Of a stretch of DNA of 64,000 nucleotides, positions 42,978 through 51,410 are shown piece by piece (the first letter of the stretch is position 1; every line of letters begins with the position of its first letter). The stretch is from an uncultured Eubacteriales bacterium. GTDB taxonomy: Bacteria > Bacillota > Clostridia > Christensenellales > Aristaeellaceae. A model generated the notes under the pieces. It saw only the letters and a list, made by a program, of their open reading frames with translations, searched no databases and was not told the DNA's origin. Made by a program: the position numbers and the translations under genes. Where the stretch lies: assembly GCA_902789365.1 (NCBI GenBank), contig CADANQ010000004.1:1-64000 (forward strand), in the 5' to 3' direction.

Positions 42978-44135
42978 ATGTTCATGATCAGAAACGGACT
43001 TGTCAAAACAGTTTCCCACGGCGACATCCCAGGCGGAGCCGTTCTTATCGACAACGGCAGAATCGCCGCCGTCGGCAGCGGCCTTCCCGTGCCGGAGGGG
43101 TGCGAAGTCTTCGACGCGGGCGGAGGCTATATCACCCCCGGGCTGATCGACGCCCACACCCACATCGGCCTGGACGAAACCGCTGTCCGCTGGGAAGGCG
43201 CCGATTACAACGAAACAAGCGCGCCGGTAACCCCGCAGATGCGCGGAATCGACGGCCTGAACCCCATGGACCCGGCCTTTGAGGAAGCGCGGCGCGGCGG
43301 CGTTACCACAGCCGTGACCGGCCCCGGGTCCGCCAATGTAATCGGAGGAACGTTCCTCGCGGTCAAGCTCATCGGAAACCAGGCGGACAGCATGGTCCTG
43401 AAGGACCCGGTGGCGATGAAGGTCGCCTTCGGAGAAAACCCCAAGGGCTGTTACGGGCAAAACGGGCGAAAGGAGCCTGTGACACGGATGGCCATCGCCG
43501 CCCTGCTCAGGGAGACCCTTTGGAAAGCCGCGAATTACGCCCGGGAGATTGAAAAATCGGAAAAGGAAAACGACGGGAAGCGCCCCTATGATTTTGAGCT
43601 CGAGGCAATGCTCCCCGTCATCCGGAAGGAGATTCCGCTGAAAGCCCATGCCCATCGCGCTGACGATATCCTGACCGTCCTGAGGATCGCGGAGGAATTC
43701 GGCGTGGACGTGACCCTGGACCATTGCACCGAAGGGCACCTGATCACGGACCGCCTGATCAAAGCGGGACGGCCGGTGCTGGTCGGTCCGACCCTCGGCG
43801 GAAAGAGCAAATTTGAACTGAAAAACAAATCGTTCGAGACCGCGGGCATCCTTGCGAAGGCCGGCCTGACGGTATGCATCATCACCGACGCGCCGGTCAT
43901 CCCGCTGGAGCACCTGGCTCTCGCCGCCGGACTGGCGGTCCGCGCGGGCATGGAAGAAGAGGACGCGTGGAAAGCCATTACCCTGAACCCCGCCAGGGTG
44001 GCGGGCATCGATTCCCGCGTCGGATCCCTGGATGTCGGCAAGGACGCCGATATCGCCGTCTTTTCTTCCAACCCCCTCATGGATATCCAGGCCCGTGCCA
44101 TCCAGGTATTCATCGACGGCAGGCCGACGCTGTAA
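42978..44135 (+). CDS. Amidohydrolase-family metal-dependent hydrolase
   Basis: A 385-residue cytoplasmic enzyme. An N-terminal beta-sandwich (GGAVLIDNGRIAAVGSGLPV) and GLIDAHTHIG (metal-binding His-x-His) start the fold. Later ligands are LKAHAHRADD, LDHCTEGH and IITDAPVIP (catalytic Asp). The C-terminus WKAITLNPARVAGIDSRVGS then LDVGKDADIAVF is typical of imidazolonepropionase-like amidohydrolases. The substrate (cyclic amide, imide or peptide) cannot be set. GGAGGGG precedes ATG 42978. It stands alone between two terminators. Confidence 0.9.
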   Translation: MFMIRNGLVKTVSHGDIPGGAVLIDNGRIAAVGSGLPVPEGCEVFDAGGGYITPGLIDAHTHIGLDETAVRWEGADYNETSAPVTPQMRGIDGLNPMDPAFEEARRGGVTTAVTGPGSANVIGGTFLAVKLIGNQADSMVLKDPVAMKVAFGENPKGCYGQNGRKEPVTRMAIAALLRETLWKAANYAREIEKSEKENDGKRPYDFELEAMLPVIRKEIPLKAHAHRADDILTVLRIAEEFGVDVTLDHCTEGHLITDRLIKAGRPVLVGPTLGGKSKFELKNKSFETAGILAKAGLTVCIITDAPVIPLEHLALAAGLAVRAGMEEEDAWKAITLNPARVAGIDSRVGSLDVGKDADIAVFSSNPLMDIQARAIQVFIDGRPTL

Positions 44136-44162
44136 CGCCCCTGTCCGGTACCCAAAGGGCTA

Positions 44163-44204
44163 AAAAAACGCGTCCCGGACATGGCGCCGGAACGCGGTTT
44201 TTTT
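44163..44204. terminator. Bidirectional terminator between amidohydrolase and recombinase
   Basis: CGCGTCCCGG (44169-44178) pairs with CCGGAACGCG (44187-44196) with one mismatch, flanked by seven A on the left and seven T on the right. It serves both converging genes. Confidence 0.85.
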
Positions 44205-44212
44205 GTTTTCTT

Positions 44213-45322
44213 TTATTTGCGCTTCGGATCCACCCAGGTGACCCGCGCCGCGGCGGCTCGGCGCTTGTCCTCGTCCGCCGCAGCATAATGCTTTCTGGTT
44301 GTGTTCACGTTGGAATGCCCCAGGGATGTGGCCACCAGATAAATGTCCCCGGTCTCCCGGTAAAGGTTGGTGCCGAACGTCGAGCGCAGCTTATGGGGGC
44401 TGAGCCGGTCCTTCAGCGGAGCCGCGGCCGAGGCGTATTTTTTTACCAGGTCCTGCAGCGCCCTGGCGCTGATGCGCTTTTTCTGCAGCGAAAGGAAGAG
44501 GGCGTTTTCATGGCCCTCCGCGGCCCGTATTTTGTTTCTCCGGGCCAGGTAGTCCGCCAGCGCTTCCTTTACCCCGTCGTTGAAATACAGGATCACCCGG
44601 TTTCCGCCCTTCCGTGTGACGGCAAAGGCGCCTCTTTCGATGTCCACGTCGTCCAGGTCCATCCCGATCAGTTCGCTGGCGCGGATCCCGGTGCCCACCA
44701 GCAGGCACAGTATGGCCAGGTCCCTGACCCTGGTGTTTTCGGCGTATTTTTTCTGCCTTTCGCCCAGGCCTTCGCCGGTTTCCGCGGCTTCAAGCATCCG
44801 GTACACCTCGTCCCTGTCCAGGTAAATGATCGGCTTTTCGTGAAGCTTGGGCATTTTCAGCTTTTCGGTCACGTTTTCCGGGATGATCTCATGGGTATAC
44901 AAATATTTGAAAAACGACCTGACGGCGGACAGCTTGCGCGCAATCGCCGCCTCATCGTTCATTGTCAGACGCACATCGTCGCTGTCCTCGTCAAACAGCC
45001 GCTTCCCGTTGTAGTCCGGCCGGACATACTGCCTTAGATAATCCTGATAGCGTTCCAGGTTCCTCAGGGTGATGCGGGCAAGATCCTCCGCTGAAAAAGC
45101 GCCGGGCTCAATGGACGCAAAAGCGGGCTCCTCCAGGGTAAGAAAATAAAAAAAGGTCCTGAGGTCATGGGCGTAGGCCAGACGGGTAAGCGCCGACGTC
45201 GTCGAAGAAACGGAAAGGATATAATCGCCGCACAGGGGAGGGAGGGCGCGCAGCACTTCCCTGATCTGCGCGGTCGTTTTTTGTTTTTTTATCTGCTGAT
45301 AGTCTGTTTTTTTCCCTGCCAT
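44213..45322 (-). CDS. Tyrosine recombinase (XerC/D-like)
   Basis: A 369-residue site-specific recombinase. The core-binding SAM-like domain spans residues ~40-165, the catalytic domain ~180-360. All catalytic residues are visible: Arg in LVGTGIRASELIG, Lys in VTRKGGNRV, His and Arg in SPHKLRSTFGTNL, His in SLGHSNVNT and the nucleophile Tyr in TRKHYAA. It looks like a complete Xer-type enzyme. GGAGG before ATG 45322 sets the start. It lies 190 bp from tRNA-Ala, but on the 5' side and pointing away, so it is not a classic tRNA-inserted integrase. It could be a chromosomal resolvase or a relict. Confidence 0.9.
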   Translation of the reverse strand: MAGKKTDYQQIKKQKTTAQIREVLRALPPLCGDYILSVSSTTSALTRLAYAHDLRTFFYFLTLEEPAFASIEPGAFSAEDLARITLRNLERYQDYLRQYVRPDYNGKRLFDEDSDDVRLTMNDEAAIARKLSAVRSFFKYLYTHEIIPENVTEKLKMPKLHEKPIIYLDRDEVYRMLEAAETGEGLGERQKKYAENTRVRDLAILCLLVGTGIRASELIGMDLDDVDIERGAFAVTRKGGNRVILYFNDGVKEALADYLARRNKIRAAEGHENALFLSLQKKRISARALQDLVKKYASAAAPLKDRLSPHKLRSTFGTNLYRETGDIYLVATSLGHSNVNTTRKHYAAADEDKRRAAAARVTWVDPKRK

Positions 45323-45473
45323 GGCTATTCCTCCGGGGAAAGTATATGCCGAAAAGACGCGTCTTGTCAAGAAACGCGGCTTTCATGCCAGCCCCGGATA
45401 TGCTGCCCGACGGGCAGCAGCCGCGCCGCGGTTCATTTCTGATCCGACTTTATGTTTTTTTTCGTGTTTTGCC

Positions 45474-45502
45474 TTTACAAACCACCGGCGCTGTGCTATA
45501 AT
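45474..45502 (+). promoter_or_regulatory. Promoter of tRNA-Ala
   Basis: TTTACA (45474-45479), 17 bp spacer, TATAAT (45497-45502). Transcription would start a few bases before the mature tRNA 5' end at 45514. Confidence 0.8.
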
Positions 45503-45513
45503 CCTTTTCGCAA

Positions 45514-45586
45514 GGGGCATTAGCGCAGCTGGTAGCGCGCCACAATGGCATTGTGGAGGCCATCGGTTCGACTCCGATATGCTCCA
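45514..45586 (+). tRNA. tRNA-Ala (anticodon GGC)
   Basis: The 73-base cloverleaf has acceptor stem GGGGCAT/ATGCTCC (one G-U), D-arm GCGC..GCGC, anticodon stem CCACA/TGTGG with loop ATGGCAT (anticodon GGC, reading GCC/GCU), and T-arm ATCGG-TTCGACT-CCGAT. The discriminator is A and CCA is not encoded. A promoter precedes it and a terminator follows. Confidence 0.95.
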
Positions 45587-45593
45587 TTTTAAG

Positions 45594-45618
45594 CCTCGTC
45601 GGGTGACGAGGTTTTTTT
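45594..45618 (+). terminator. Intrinsic terminator of tRNA-Ala
   Basis: CCTCGTC (45594-45600), loop GGGT, GACGAGG (45605-45611), then seven T. The remaining sequence to 45835 shows no gene. Confidence 0.9.
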
Positions 45619-45835
45619 GTGCCCGTTCCGCTCGCCTACGAGCGAAGCATTCGGTGCCGCAGGTTGACAAACCATCTCCGCGGTTATATAAATAAATCGG
45701 AAGGTTCAGATACGTCCCGTGCCCACGCTGCGGCGCTTTTCCCCGGTCTGCCGATTTATTACCGCATTTAAAACGAGGGAGAATTAAGGCCGGCGGTCTG
45801 CCTGTACGACAATAATCATCATGGAGGATTCCGTT

Positions 45836-46522
45836 ATGAAAAAAACGCTTTGCGGTATACTGTCCTTTACCCTGTTTTTGCTGGGCTGCTCTTCCGCGGG
45901 GGCCGAAAGCCTGCCGTCCCGCCACAAACTGCTCTATCAGGGGCACGGAAGTCTTCGCATCGTTACCGCTGAAGGGAAGGTCATCTATATCGATCCCTAC
46001 GCGGGGGAAGGATATGACCTGCCCGCCGACCTGATCCTCGTGTCCCACGGTCATCAGGACCATAACGCCGTCGGACTGATCAAAAACCGGAACGAAGGGT
46101 GCCGCGTCATTTATAATACGGACGCCCTGGTGAACGGCGAGTACAAAACCTTCGATCTCGGCTTTGCCAGGGTAGAAGCGGTGCAGGCAGGCAACAACAA
46201 AAACCACGATATCCGGGTGTGCGTCGGGTGGCTGATCACGCTTTCTGGCGGCGTATCCGTTTACGCGACGGGCGATACATCAACCACGGATCAGATGGCC
46301 GATTTGGGCGGCCGCGATATTCATTACGCGTTTATCGTGTGCGACGGAAGATACAACATGGGCATGGAGGAGGCAATCGCCTGCGCCAAATTGATCAACG
46401 CCCGGCACAGCGTACCTTACCACATGGCGCCGGGCGCCCTGTTTGACCGGTCTCGGGCCGAGCTTTTCGACGCACCGAACAGGATGATTATTCCCGCCGG
46501 AGAGGAAATCATCCTGGAATGA
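45836..46522 (+). CDS. Metallo-beta-lactamase-fold lipoprotein (UlaG-like)
   Basis: A 228-residue protein with a signal peptide ending LFLLGC, a lipobox, so it is probably anchored outside the membrane. The fold starts YQGHGSLRI and IYIDPY; the metal motif is VSHGHQDHN (His-x-His-x-Asp-His). VYATGDT and a late His (VPYHMAPG) supply the other ligands. This is the UlaG/NAPE-PLD-like branch of MBL hydrolases, which often act on lactones or phosphodiesters; an extracytoplasmic version is less usual. GGAGG lies eight bases before ATG 45836. Substrate unknown. Confidence 0.87.
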   Translation: MKKTLCGILSFTLFLLGCSSAGAESLPSRHKLLYQGHGSLRIVTAEGKVIYIDPYAGEGYDLPADLILVSHGHQDHNAVGLIKNRNEGCRVIYNTDALVNGEYKTFDLGFARVEAVQAGNNKNHDIRVCVGWLITLSGGVSVYATGDTSTTDQMADLGGRDIHYAFIVCDGRYNMGMEEAIACAKLINARHSVPYHMAPGALFDRSRAELFDAPNRMIIPAGEEIILE

Positions 46523-46609
46523 TATTCGATACCGGCGTGAAAGTCCCGGCGACACAGGACGAAAGCGACGGTTTCGCACGGAAATGATTCCGGAGGAGTA
46601 ATAAGGAAA

Positions 46610-48406
46610 ATGAAGACCGCGGCAAAAGTCATGGCGTTTATTTTGGCATTGACAGCAGCGCTCATGATCGGCGCGTCCGCCGACGGCATTGCCGGAGGAG
46701 AGACGCTCACCTGGACGCTGCAGGACGGCGTGCTTACGATCAGCGGCACGGGAGCCATGACAAATTATGACGGAAACAATCCTCCGCCGTGGGAAGCGAG
46801 GAAACCGGAGATCACCTCGGCCGTCATTGGGGAGGGTGTTTCCTCCGTCGGGTCATACGCTTTCAGCGACTGTTCGAATATGACGGATTTCCTGTGCCTC
46901 GGCACTGTCGAAACGGTGGGGGTCTGCGCGTTCCGCGGATGCGGAAGCCTGACCGAAATATCCTTCCCCGAGGGGCTCACAAGCATCGGGGAAAGCGCGT
47001 TTGAAAGCACCGGCGCGCGAATTGTCCTGCCGGATACCGTGACAAGCATCGGAACATACGCGTTTATGCGCTACACGGGGACGCAGATCATTCTTCCGGA
47101 CGGACTGACCGATCTCGGATACGGTGTGTTCTGGGAGGCATGGAACCTTACGGGCATCACGATTCCGGAAGGCGTTGAAACGATCCCGTCCGAGGCATTT
47201 GCGTACAACTATGCCCTGAGGGAGGTCTCTGTCCCATCGTCGCTTACGGCCGTTCAGGAAGGCGCGTTCAAAGAATGTTCCAGTCTGACGGACGTTTATT
47301 TCGCGGGCACAAGGGCCCAGGCCCAGGCGATCCGGATCGGAGCAAACAACACAGCGTTCGGCGGCGCACTCTGGCACTGCTCCGACGGAAACCAGCAGGG
47401 TGTCGGGGCAACAGAAGGCACCTGCGGCGGCAGCGTTCAGTGGTCCTTCGACGGCTCTGTCCTGTCTGTCTCGGGTGACGGCGTCATGGGCGGTTTTGAT
47501 ACCCTGAACCCGGCGCCCTGGACCTCCTACAGAAACGAGATCACGGAGCTTGTCATCGCCGACGGGGTAACCTCCGTTTCGGACGACGCTTTCAGAGACA
47601 TGCCGGCGCTTACCGTGGTCCGGCTTCCGGACAGCATCACGTCCATCGGCCGGGCCGCTCTGGCCGACTGCTCCGGCCTGACTGATCTGACGATTCCGGA
47701 TCAGGTAACCGAAGTGCCGGAATACCTGCTTTCCGGCTGTACCTCTCTGACATCCCTTACCCTGCCTGTTTCCATAGAAACAATCGGCGATTTTGCACTG
47801 AACAATTGTATAAGCCTCACGGACGTTTATTACGCCGGTTCGGAGGAACAGGCAAAGATGCTTCCCATCAGCGAGGGCAACGAATACCTTGTGCGGGCGC
47901 ACTGGCATTACCGCATGGACAACGAGGGCGGTCTTGAAAGCGCGGTATACTGGTCCCTGACGGGCAGCACTCTCCGGATCTACGGAAGCGGCCGCATGCC
48001 GGACTATTCTCCCGATTATGCGGTGCCCTGGCATGCCCGGCAGTCCGCCATCGAGCACGTTGTGGTTGAAGAAGGCGTAAAGAACATCGGCGATTATCTT
48101 TTCTTCGGATGCGATTCCTTAACGTCCGTTCGGCTTCCGTCTTCGCTTACCTCCATCGGGTTCAACGCCTTCTATGGGTGCGAGTCCCTTGCGTCCGTCG
48201 CAATCCCGGAATCTGTAACCTTCATCGGAACCCAGGCGTTTTGCGGCTGCTCCGGCCTCGCGCAGGTCTCCCTGCCGGATGGAAGAGTCACCCTCGGCGA
48301 ATCGGTTTTTGAGGGCTGCCGGAATCCCTGCTGTATATCCATGATTCAGCTTTCAGCGGCTGCGGCGCGCTTTCCGACGTCAGCCTTCCTTCTTCTCTGC
48401 GCATGA
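46610..48406 (+). CDS. Secreted BspA-like leucine-rich-repeat protein, N-terminal fragment
   Basis: A signal peptide (VMAFILALTAALMIGASADG) is followed by three modules. Each starts with a strand block of the form W-x-L-x-x-G-x-LxISGxGxM...PW...I..VVIxxGV, then LRR_5/BspA repeats such as SLTEISFPEGLTSIGESAF and ALTVVRLPDSITSIGRAAL. The frame leaves the repeat pattern after GESVFEGC near 48320 and ends at 48406. The same repeats continue in the next frame, so the two fragments are one ~1,415-residue gene with a frameshift or small out-of-frame deletion. BspA-like proteins mediate adhesion in several gut and oral bacteria. Confidence 0.82.
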   Translation: MKTAAKVMAFILALTAALMIGASADGIAGGETLTWTLQDGVLTISGTGAMTNYDGNNPPPWEARKPEITSAVIGEGVSSVGSYAFSDCSNMTDFLCLGTVETVGVCAFRGCGSLTEISFPEGLTSIGESAFESTGARIVLPDTVTSIGTYAFMRYTGTQIILPDGLTDLGYGVFWEAWNLTGITIPEGVETIPSEAFAYNYALREVSVPSSLTAVQEGAFKECSSLTDVYFAGTRAQAQAIRIGANNTAFGGALWHCSDGNQQGVGATEGTCGGSVQWSFDGSVLSVSGDGVMGGFDTLNPAPWTSYRNEITELVIADGVTSVSDDAFRDMPALTVVRLPDSITSIGRAALADCSGLTDLTIPDQVTEVPEYLLSGCTSLTSLTLPVSIETIGDFALNNCISLTDVYYAGSEEQAKMLPISEGNEYLVRAHWHYRMDNEGGLESAVYWSLTGSTLRIYGSGRMPDYSPDYAVPWHARQSAIEHVVVEEGVKNIGDYLFFGCDSLTSVRLPSSLTSIGFNAFYGCESLASVAIPESVTFIGTQAFCGCSGLAQVSLPDGRVTLGESVFEGCRNPCCISMIQLSAAAARFPTSAFLLLCA

Positions 48407-50856
48407 TCGGGGAACAGGCCTTCAGCCATTGCTCTTCCCTTACGTCCGTCGTGATTCCGCCGTCTGTCGGAAGCCTGGGCGCCGGCGCATTTTACGGCTG
48501 CGGCAGTCTTGCCTCAGTCACCCTGCCGGGCTGTATCCCGCAGATTCCGGAGGAGCTTTTCGCCTGTACCGGTCTGACGTCCGTCACCATACCGGACGGC
48601 GTCAATGCCATACGTTACGGCGCGTTTTATGGCTGTGATTCGCTGACCTGCGTGACGATGCCCGATTCGGTCCTGGCAATCTACTCCAGCGCGTTCGGTT
48701 CGTCCGCTGTAACACGCGTCGTTTACAGCGGCGCTTTAACCGATCTTGAGGAGATTTCCGTCAGCGCGGGAAACGAGCCCCTGACGGGAGCGGTCTGGCA
48801 TTGCGGCGGCGGAGACTATGCTTTCCCGGGCGCCTCGTCCGGTTATCTGACCGACGGCATTCAATGGAGCCTGACCGACGGCAGCCTCACGATCTCAGGT
48901 CACGGCGCCATGCCCGACGGCCTCGTCCCATGGTACTTCAGCCGCGACGTCATTGTTTCGGTCACGGTGGGGGAGGGCGTCACGGCAATCAGCAAAAACG
49001 CCTTTTCCGATCTGCCCTCCCTGATGCAGGCTTCCCTGCCCTCAACATTGAGAGCCATCGGAGATTACGCGTTTACAAACTGCGCCTCGCTGACATCCGT
49101 CCGCGTCCCCGACGGCGTTGTCTCACTTGGATACGGCGCGTTCGAGGGATGCGCCGTGCTGAGCGATGTTTCCCTTCCGGAAACGCTGGCCTCCGTCGGC
49201 GGTTCCGCCTTCGCCGGCTGCAAAGCGCTTTCATCCGTCGCCCTCCCCGGCGGGATCGACGAAATCCCTGAAAACCTGTTCGGCGGCTCGGGACTGACCT
49301 TTGCTTTAATCCCGGAACACGTCGGCACGATCGGCCCCTCCGCCTTCGCGGGATGCCGTTCGTTGACCGGCGTCAGCCTGCCCGCCGCCGTCAGCGTCAT
49401 CAGGAGCGACGCTTTCTGCGGGGCCTCGCGGCTGACTGAAGTCACATACGGCGGCGCCCGCGAGGAAGCCGGCAAAATCGTCATCGGGCTCAACAACGCT
49501 TCCCTGATTGGCGCGGCCTGGACGTTTACGGACGGGGCCGGCAGCTTCCCGGCCTCCGACGGCGGCATCCTGAGCCCGGATTTCGAATGGCGGCTGGACT
49601 TCAACGGTAAACTGATCGTCTCGGGAACGGGAGCGATCCCGGACTGCGATTCGTCCTTCCATGCCCCCTGGAGGAAGTATGCCCCTCTGGTCCGTACGCT
49701 GGTGATCGAACCCGGCGTAAAAGCCATCGGCGCGTATGCCTTCAGCGATTTTTCCGGCCTGACCTGCGTCTGTATCCCGGATACGGTAACCCGCATCGGC
49801 GACGGCGCTTTCGGCGGCAGCGTCAGCCTGACCGGCCTGGTCCTTCCGGAAAGCGTAACGTCCATCGGCGATTATGCCTTTGAACGCTCCGGCCTCACGG
49901 AGATTGCGCTGCCGGATTCCGTCATTGAGCTGGGGGAAGGCGTTTTCCGTGACTGCGGCAGCCTGTCCTCCCTTACCCTGTCCGCCGGCCTGACCGTTCT
50001 TCCCCGGGATCTGTGCGCTTATTCGGACGCGCTCCTTTCCGTTGTCCTTCCGGAACATGTCCGGGGCATCGGCGATTCGGCGTTCCGGTCCTGCGGCAGC
50101 CTTGAAAGCATTACCCTGCCCCAAAGCCTGCAGTTTATCGAAAACGGAGCTTTTGCCGGATGCGGCATTTCGGAGGTGACTTTCCCGGGCACGTTTGCGG
50201 AGGCCGCCGCCATCCGCATCGGGACAAACAACACTCCGCTTATGAACGCGGTCTGGCATTGCGAACAGTATGACGGCACGATTCCGACCCTCACCGGGGG
50301 CCGTTTGACGGATACAGTTTCCTGGAGTATCTCCGGATCGATCCTGACCGTCAGCGGATCGGGGCTTATGCCTGATTTCAGTTATGATTCTCCCGCGCCG
50401 TGGCATAGCCTTTCTCCCGGGATCACCGCCGTCGTCATCGCGCCCGGCGTCCGGAATATCGGTTCCCGGGCGTTCAGTGATATGGCCGCGCTTGAAGAGG
50501 TTTCGCTTCCCTCAACGGTTACAAGAATCGGAGCACACGCATTCGCATCGACATATGCCCTTCAGTCGCTGACAATACCGGAAAGCGTGACCGTCATCGA
50601 ATACGGGGCTTTTGAATTCAGCGGCCTGCGTACCCTGGTTATCCCGGATTCGGTTGCGAGGCTGGAAGAAAGCGCCTTCGCGTGGTGCTGTGATCTGACC
50701 GGAATCATTTATGCAAGCATCCCGGAAAGCGCCCTCAGCATCGCGCCGGACGCCTTTGACAGCGGCGTGATCATCGTCTGCAAAGCCGACGGGTTCGTCG
50801 AGGCCTGGGCCATGGGGAACGGTTTCGAGTGTATCTGCCCTGAAGAGCTTTATTGA
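48403..50856 (+). CDS. BspA-like leucine-rich-repeat protein, C-terminal fragment
   Basis: It continues the preceding gene. Before Met 48403 the same frame already reads LYIHDSAFSGCGALSDVSLP, so translation did not originally begin here, although the ATGA overlap with the first stop could allow re-initiation. Three more modules (starting near 48860, 49585 and 50320) repeat the strand-block plus LRR pattern, for example LTISGHGAMPDGLVPW and LTCVCIPDTVTRIGDGAFGG. It ends AWAMGNGFECICPEELY with no membrane anchor or sortase motif. Six modules in total make an unusually long adhesin-like solenoid. Confidence 0.8.
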   Translation: MIGEQAFSHCSSLTSVVIPPSVGSLGAGAFYGCGSLASVTLPGCIPQIPEELFACTGLTSVTIPDGVNAIRYGAFYGCDSLTCVTMPDSVLAIYSSAFGSSAVTRVVYSGALTDLEEISVSAGNEPLTGAVWHCGGGDYAFPGASSGYLTDGIQWSLTDGSLTISGHGAMPDGLVPWYFSRDVIVSVTVGEGVTAISKNAFSDLPSLMQASLPSTLRAIGDYAFTNCASLTSVRVPDGVVSLGYGAFEGCAVLSDVSLPETLASVGGSAFAGCKALSSVALPGGIDEIPENLFGGSGLTFALIPEHVGTIGPSAFAGCRSLTGVSLPAAVSVIRSDAFCGASRLTEVTYGGAREEAGKIVIGLNNASLIGAAWTFTDGAGSFPASDGGILSPDFEWRLDFNGKLIVSGTGAIPDCDSSFHAPWRKYAPLVRTLVIEPGVKAIGAYAFSDFSGLTCVCIPDTVTRIGDGAFGGSVSLTGLVLPESVTSIGDYAFERSGLTEIALPDSVIELGEGVFRDCGSLSSLTLSAGLTVLPRDLCAYSDALLSVVLPEHVRGIGDSAFRSCGSLESITLPQSLQFIENGAFAGCGISEVTFPGTFAEAAAIRIGTNNTPLMNAVWHCEQYDGTIPTLTGGRLTDTVSWSISGSILTVSGSGLMPDFSYDSPAPWHSLSPGITAVVIAPGVRNIGSRAFSDMAALEEVSLPSTVTRIGAHAFASTYALQSLTIPESVTVIEYGAFEFSGLRTLVIPDSVARLEESAFAWCCDLTGIIYASIPESALSIAPDAFDSGVIIVCKADGFVEAWAMGNGFECICPEELY

Positions 50857-50881
50857 CCCGGCTTTTCCTCAGAATACAATC

Positions 50882-50905
50882 CGCCGGCAGGAAAACCTGC
50901 CGGCG
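50882..50905. terminator. Hairpin between BspA-like and desulfoferrodoxin genes
   Basis: CGCCGGCAGG (50882-50891) pairs with CCTGCCGGCG (50896-50905), loop AAAA. It sits between converging genes and may serve both, though the T-run is weak. Confidence 0.7.
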
Positions 50906-50939
50906 AATTGTATATTTCGGACTTTGCTGTCTTCTGTTG

Positions 50940-51314
50940 TCAGGCCTCGGCCTGCCACAGCCCGTGCAGGTTGCAGAAGGCGAGGGCAGAAACCGCTTCG
51001 TCGCCTTCGGTCAGGGCGAACACGGCCTTCGGGGCGTCGCCGGGCTTCAGAGCCTTGCGCTGACGGCCTTCCTTTGTCTCAAGTACGATCCATTCGATGA
51101 AATGCTCCTGAGTCATCGGATGCGCGACGGACCCGACCTCCACCGTCACTTTAAGGCCTTCGGCTTTGATTACGGGCACATGCTTTTCCTTCGCTCCGTC
51201 GCTGGTGCCGGGGACCATTTCTTTCATCGGTTCGCCGCAGCATTTGGTGGGGCAGGCGCTGGGCTTGATAACCGCGGCGATTTTTCCGCAGCCTTCGCAA
51301 ACATAGAACTTCAT
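50940..51314 (-). CDS. dfx: Desulfoferrodoxin (superoxide reductase)
   Basis: It reduces superoxide to peroxide without making oxygen, a defence typical of strict anaerobes. The 124-residue protein has an N-terminal desulforedoxin-like iron site with Cys in YVCEGCG and CPTKCCGEPM. The catalytic neelaredoxin-type Fe(His4-Cys) site is given by EKHVPVI, SVAHPMTQEHFIEW and ALAFCNLHG. AAAGGAG precedes ATG 51314; an in-frame ATG at 51332 lies before the ribosome binding site. It is separate from the carbohydrate operon, on the same strand, downstream. Confidence 0.93.
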   Translation of the reverse strand: MKFYVCEGCGKIAAVIKPSACPTKCCGEPMKEMVPGTSDGAKEKHVPVIKAEGLKVTVEVGSVAHPMTQEHFIEWIVLETKEGRQRKALKPGDAPKAVFALTEGDEAVSALAFCNLHGLWQAEA

Positions 51315-51410
51315 CTTCTCGTCTCCTTTCATCCCGCGTGTGTCTTGGCGCGGGCCTTCCGGGCGGCACGTTCGCCGCGCGCCGGATCACCGATATTATA
51401 AACCGGTTTT

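Noticed and set aside
45514..45586. tRNA-Ala as target of a genomic island carrying the recombinase
   Set aside because: The recombinase lies on the 5' side, and no repeated tRNA 3' end was seen to the right within the window.
48403..50856. Independent second LRR gene
   Set aside because: Protein-like repeat sequence continues upstream of its Met in the same frame, and there is no signal peptide or RBS.
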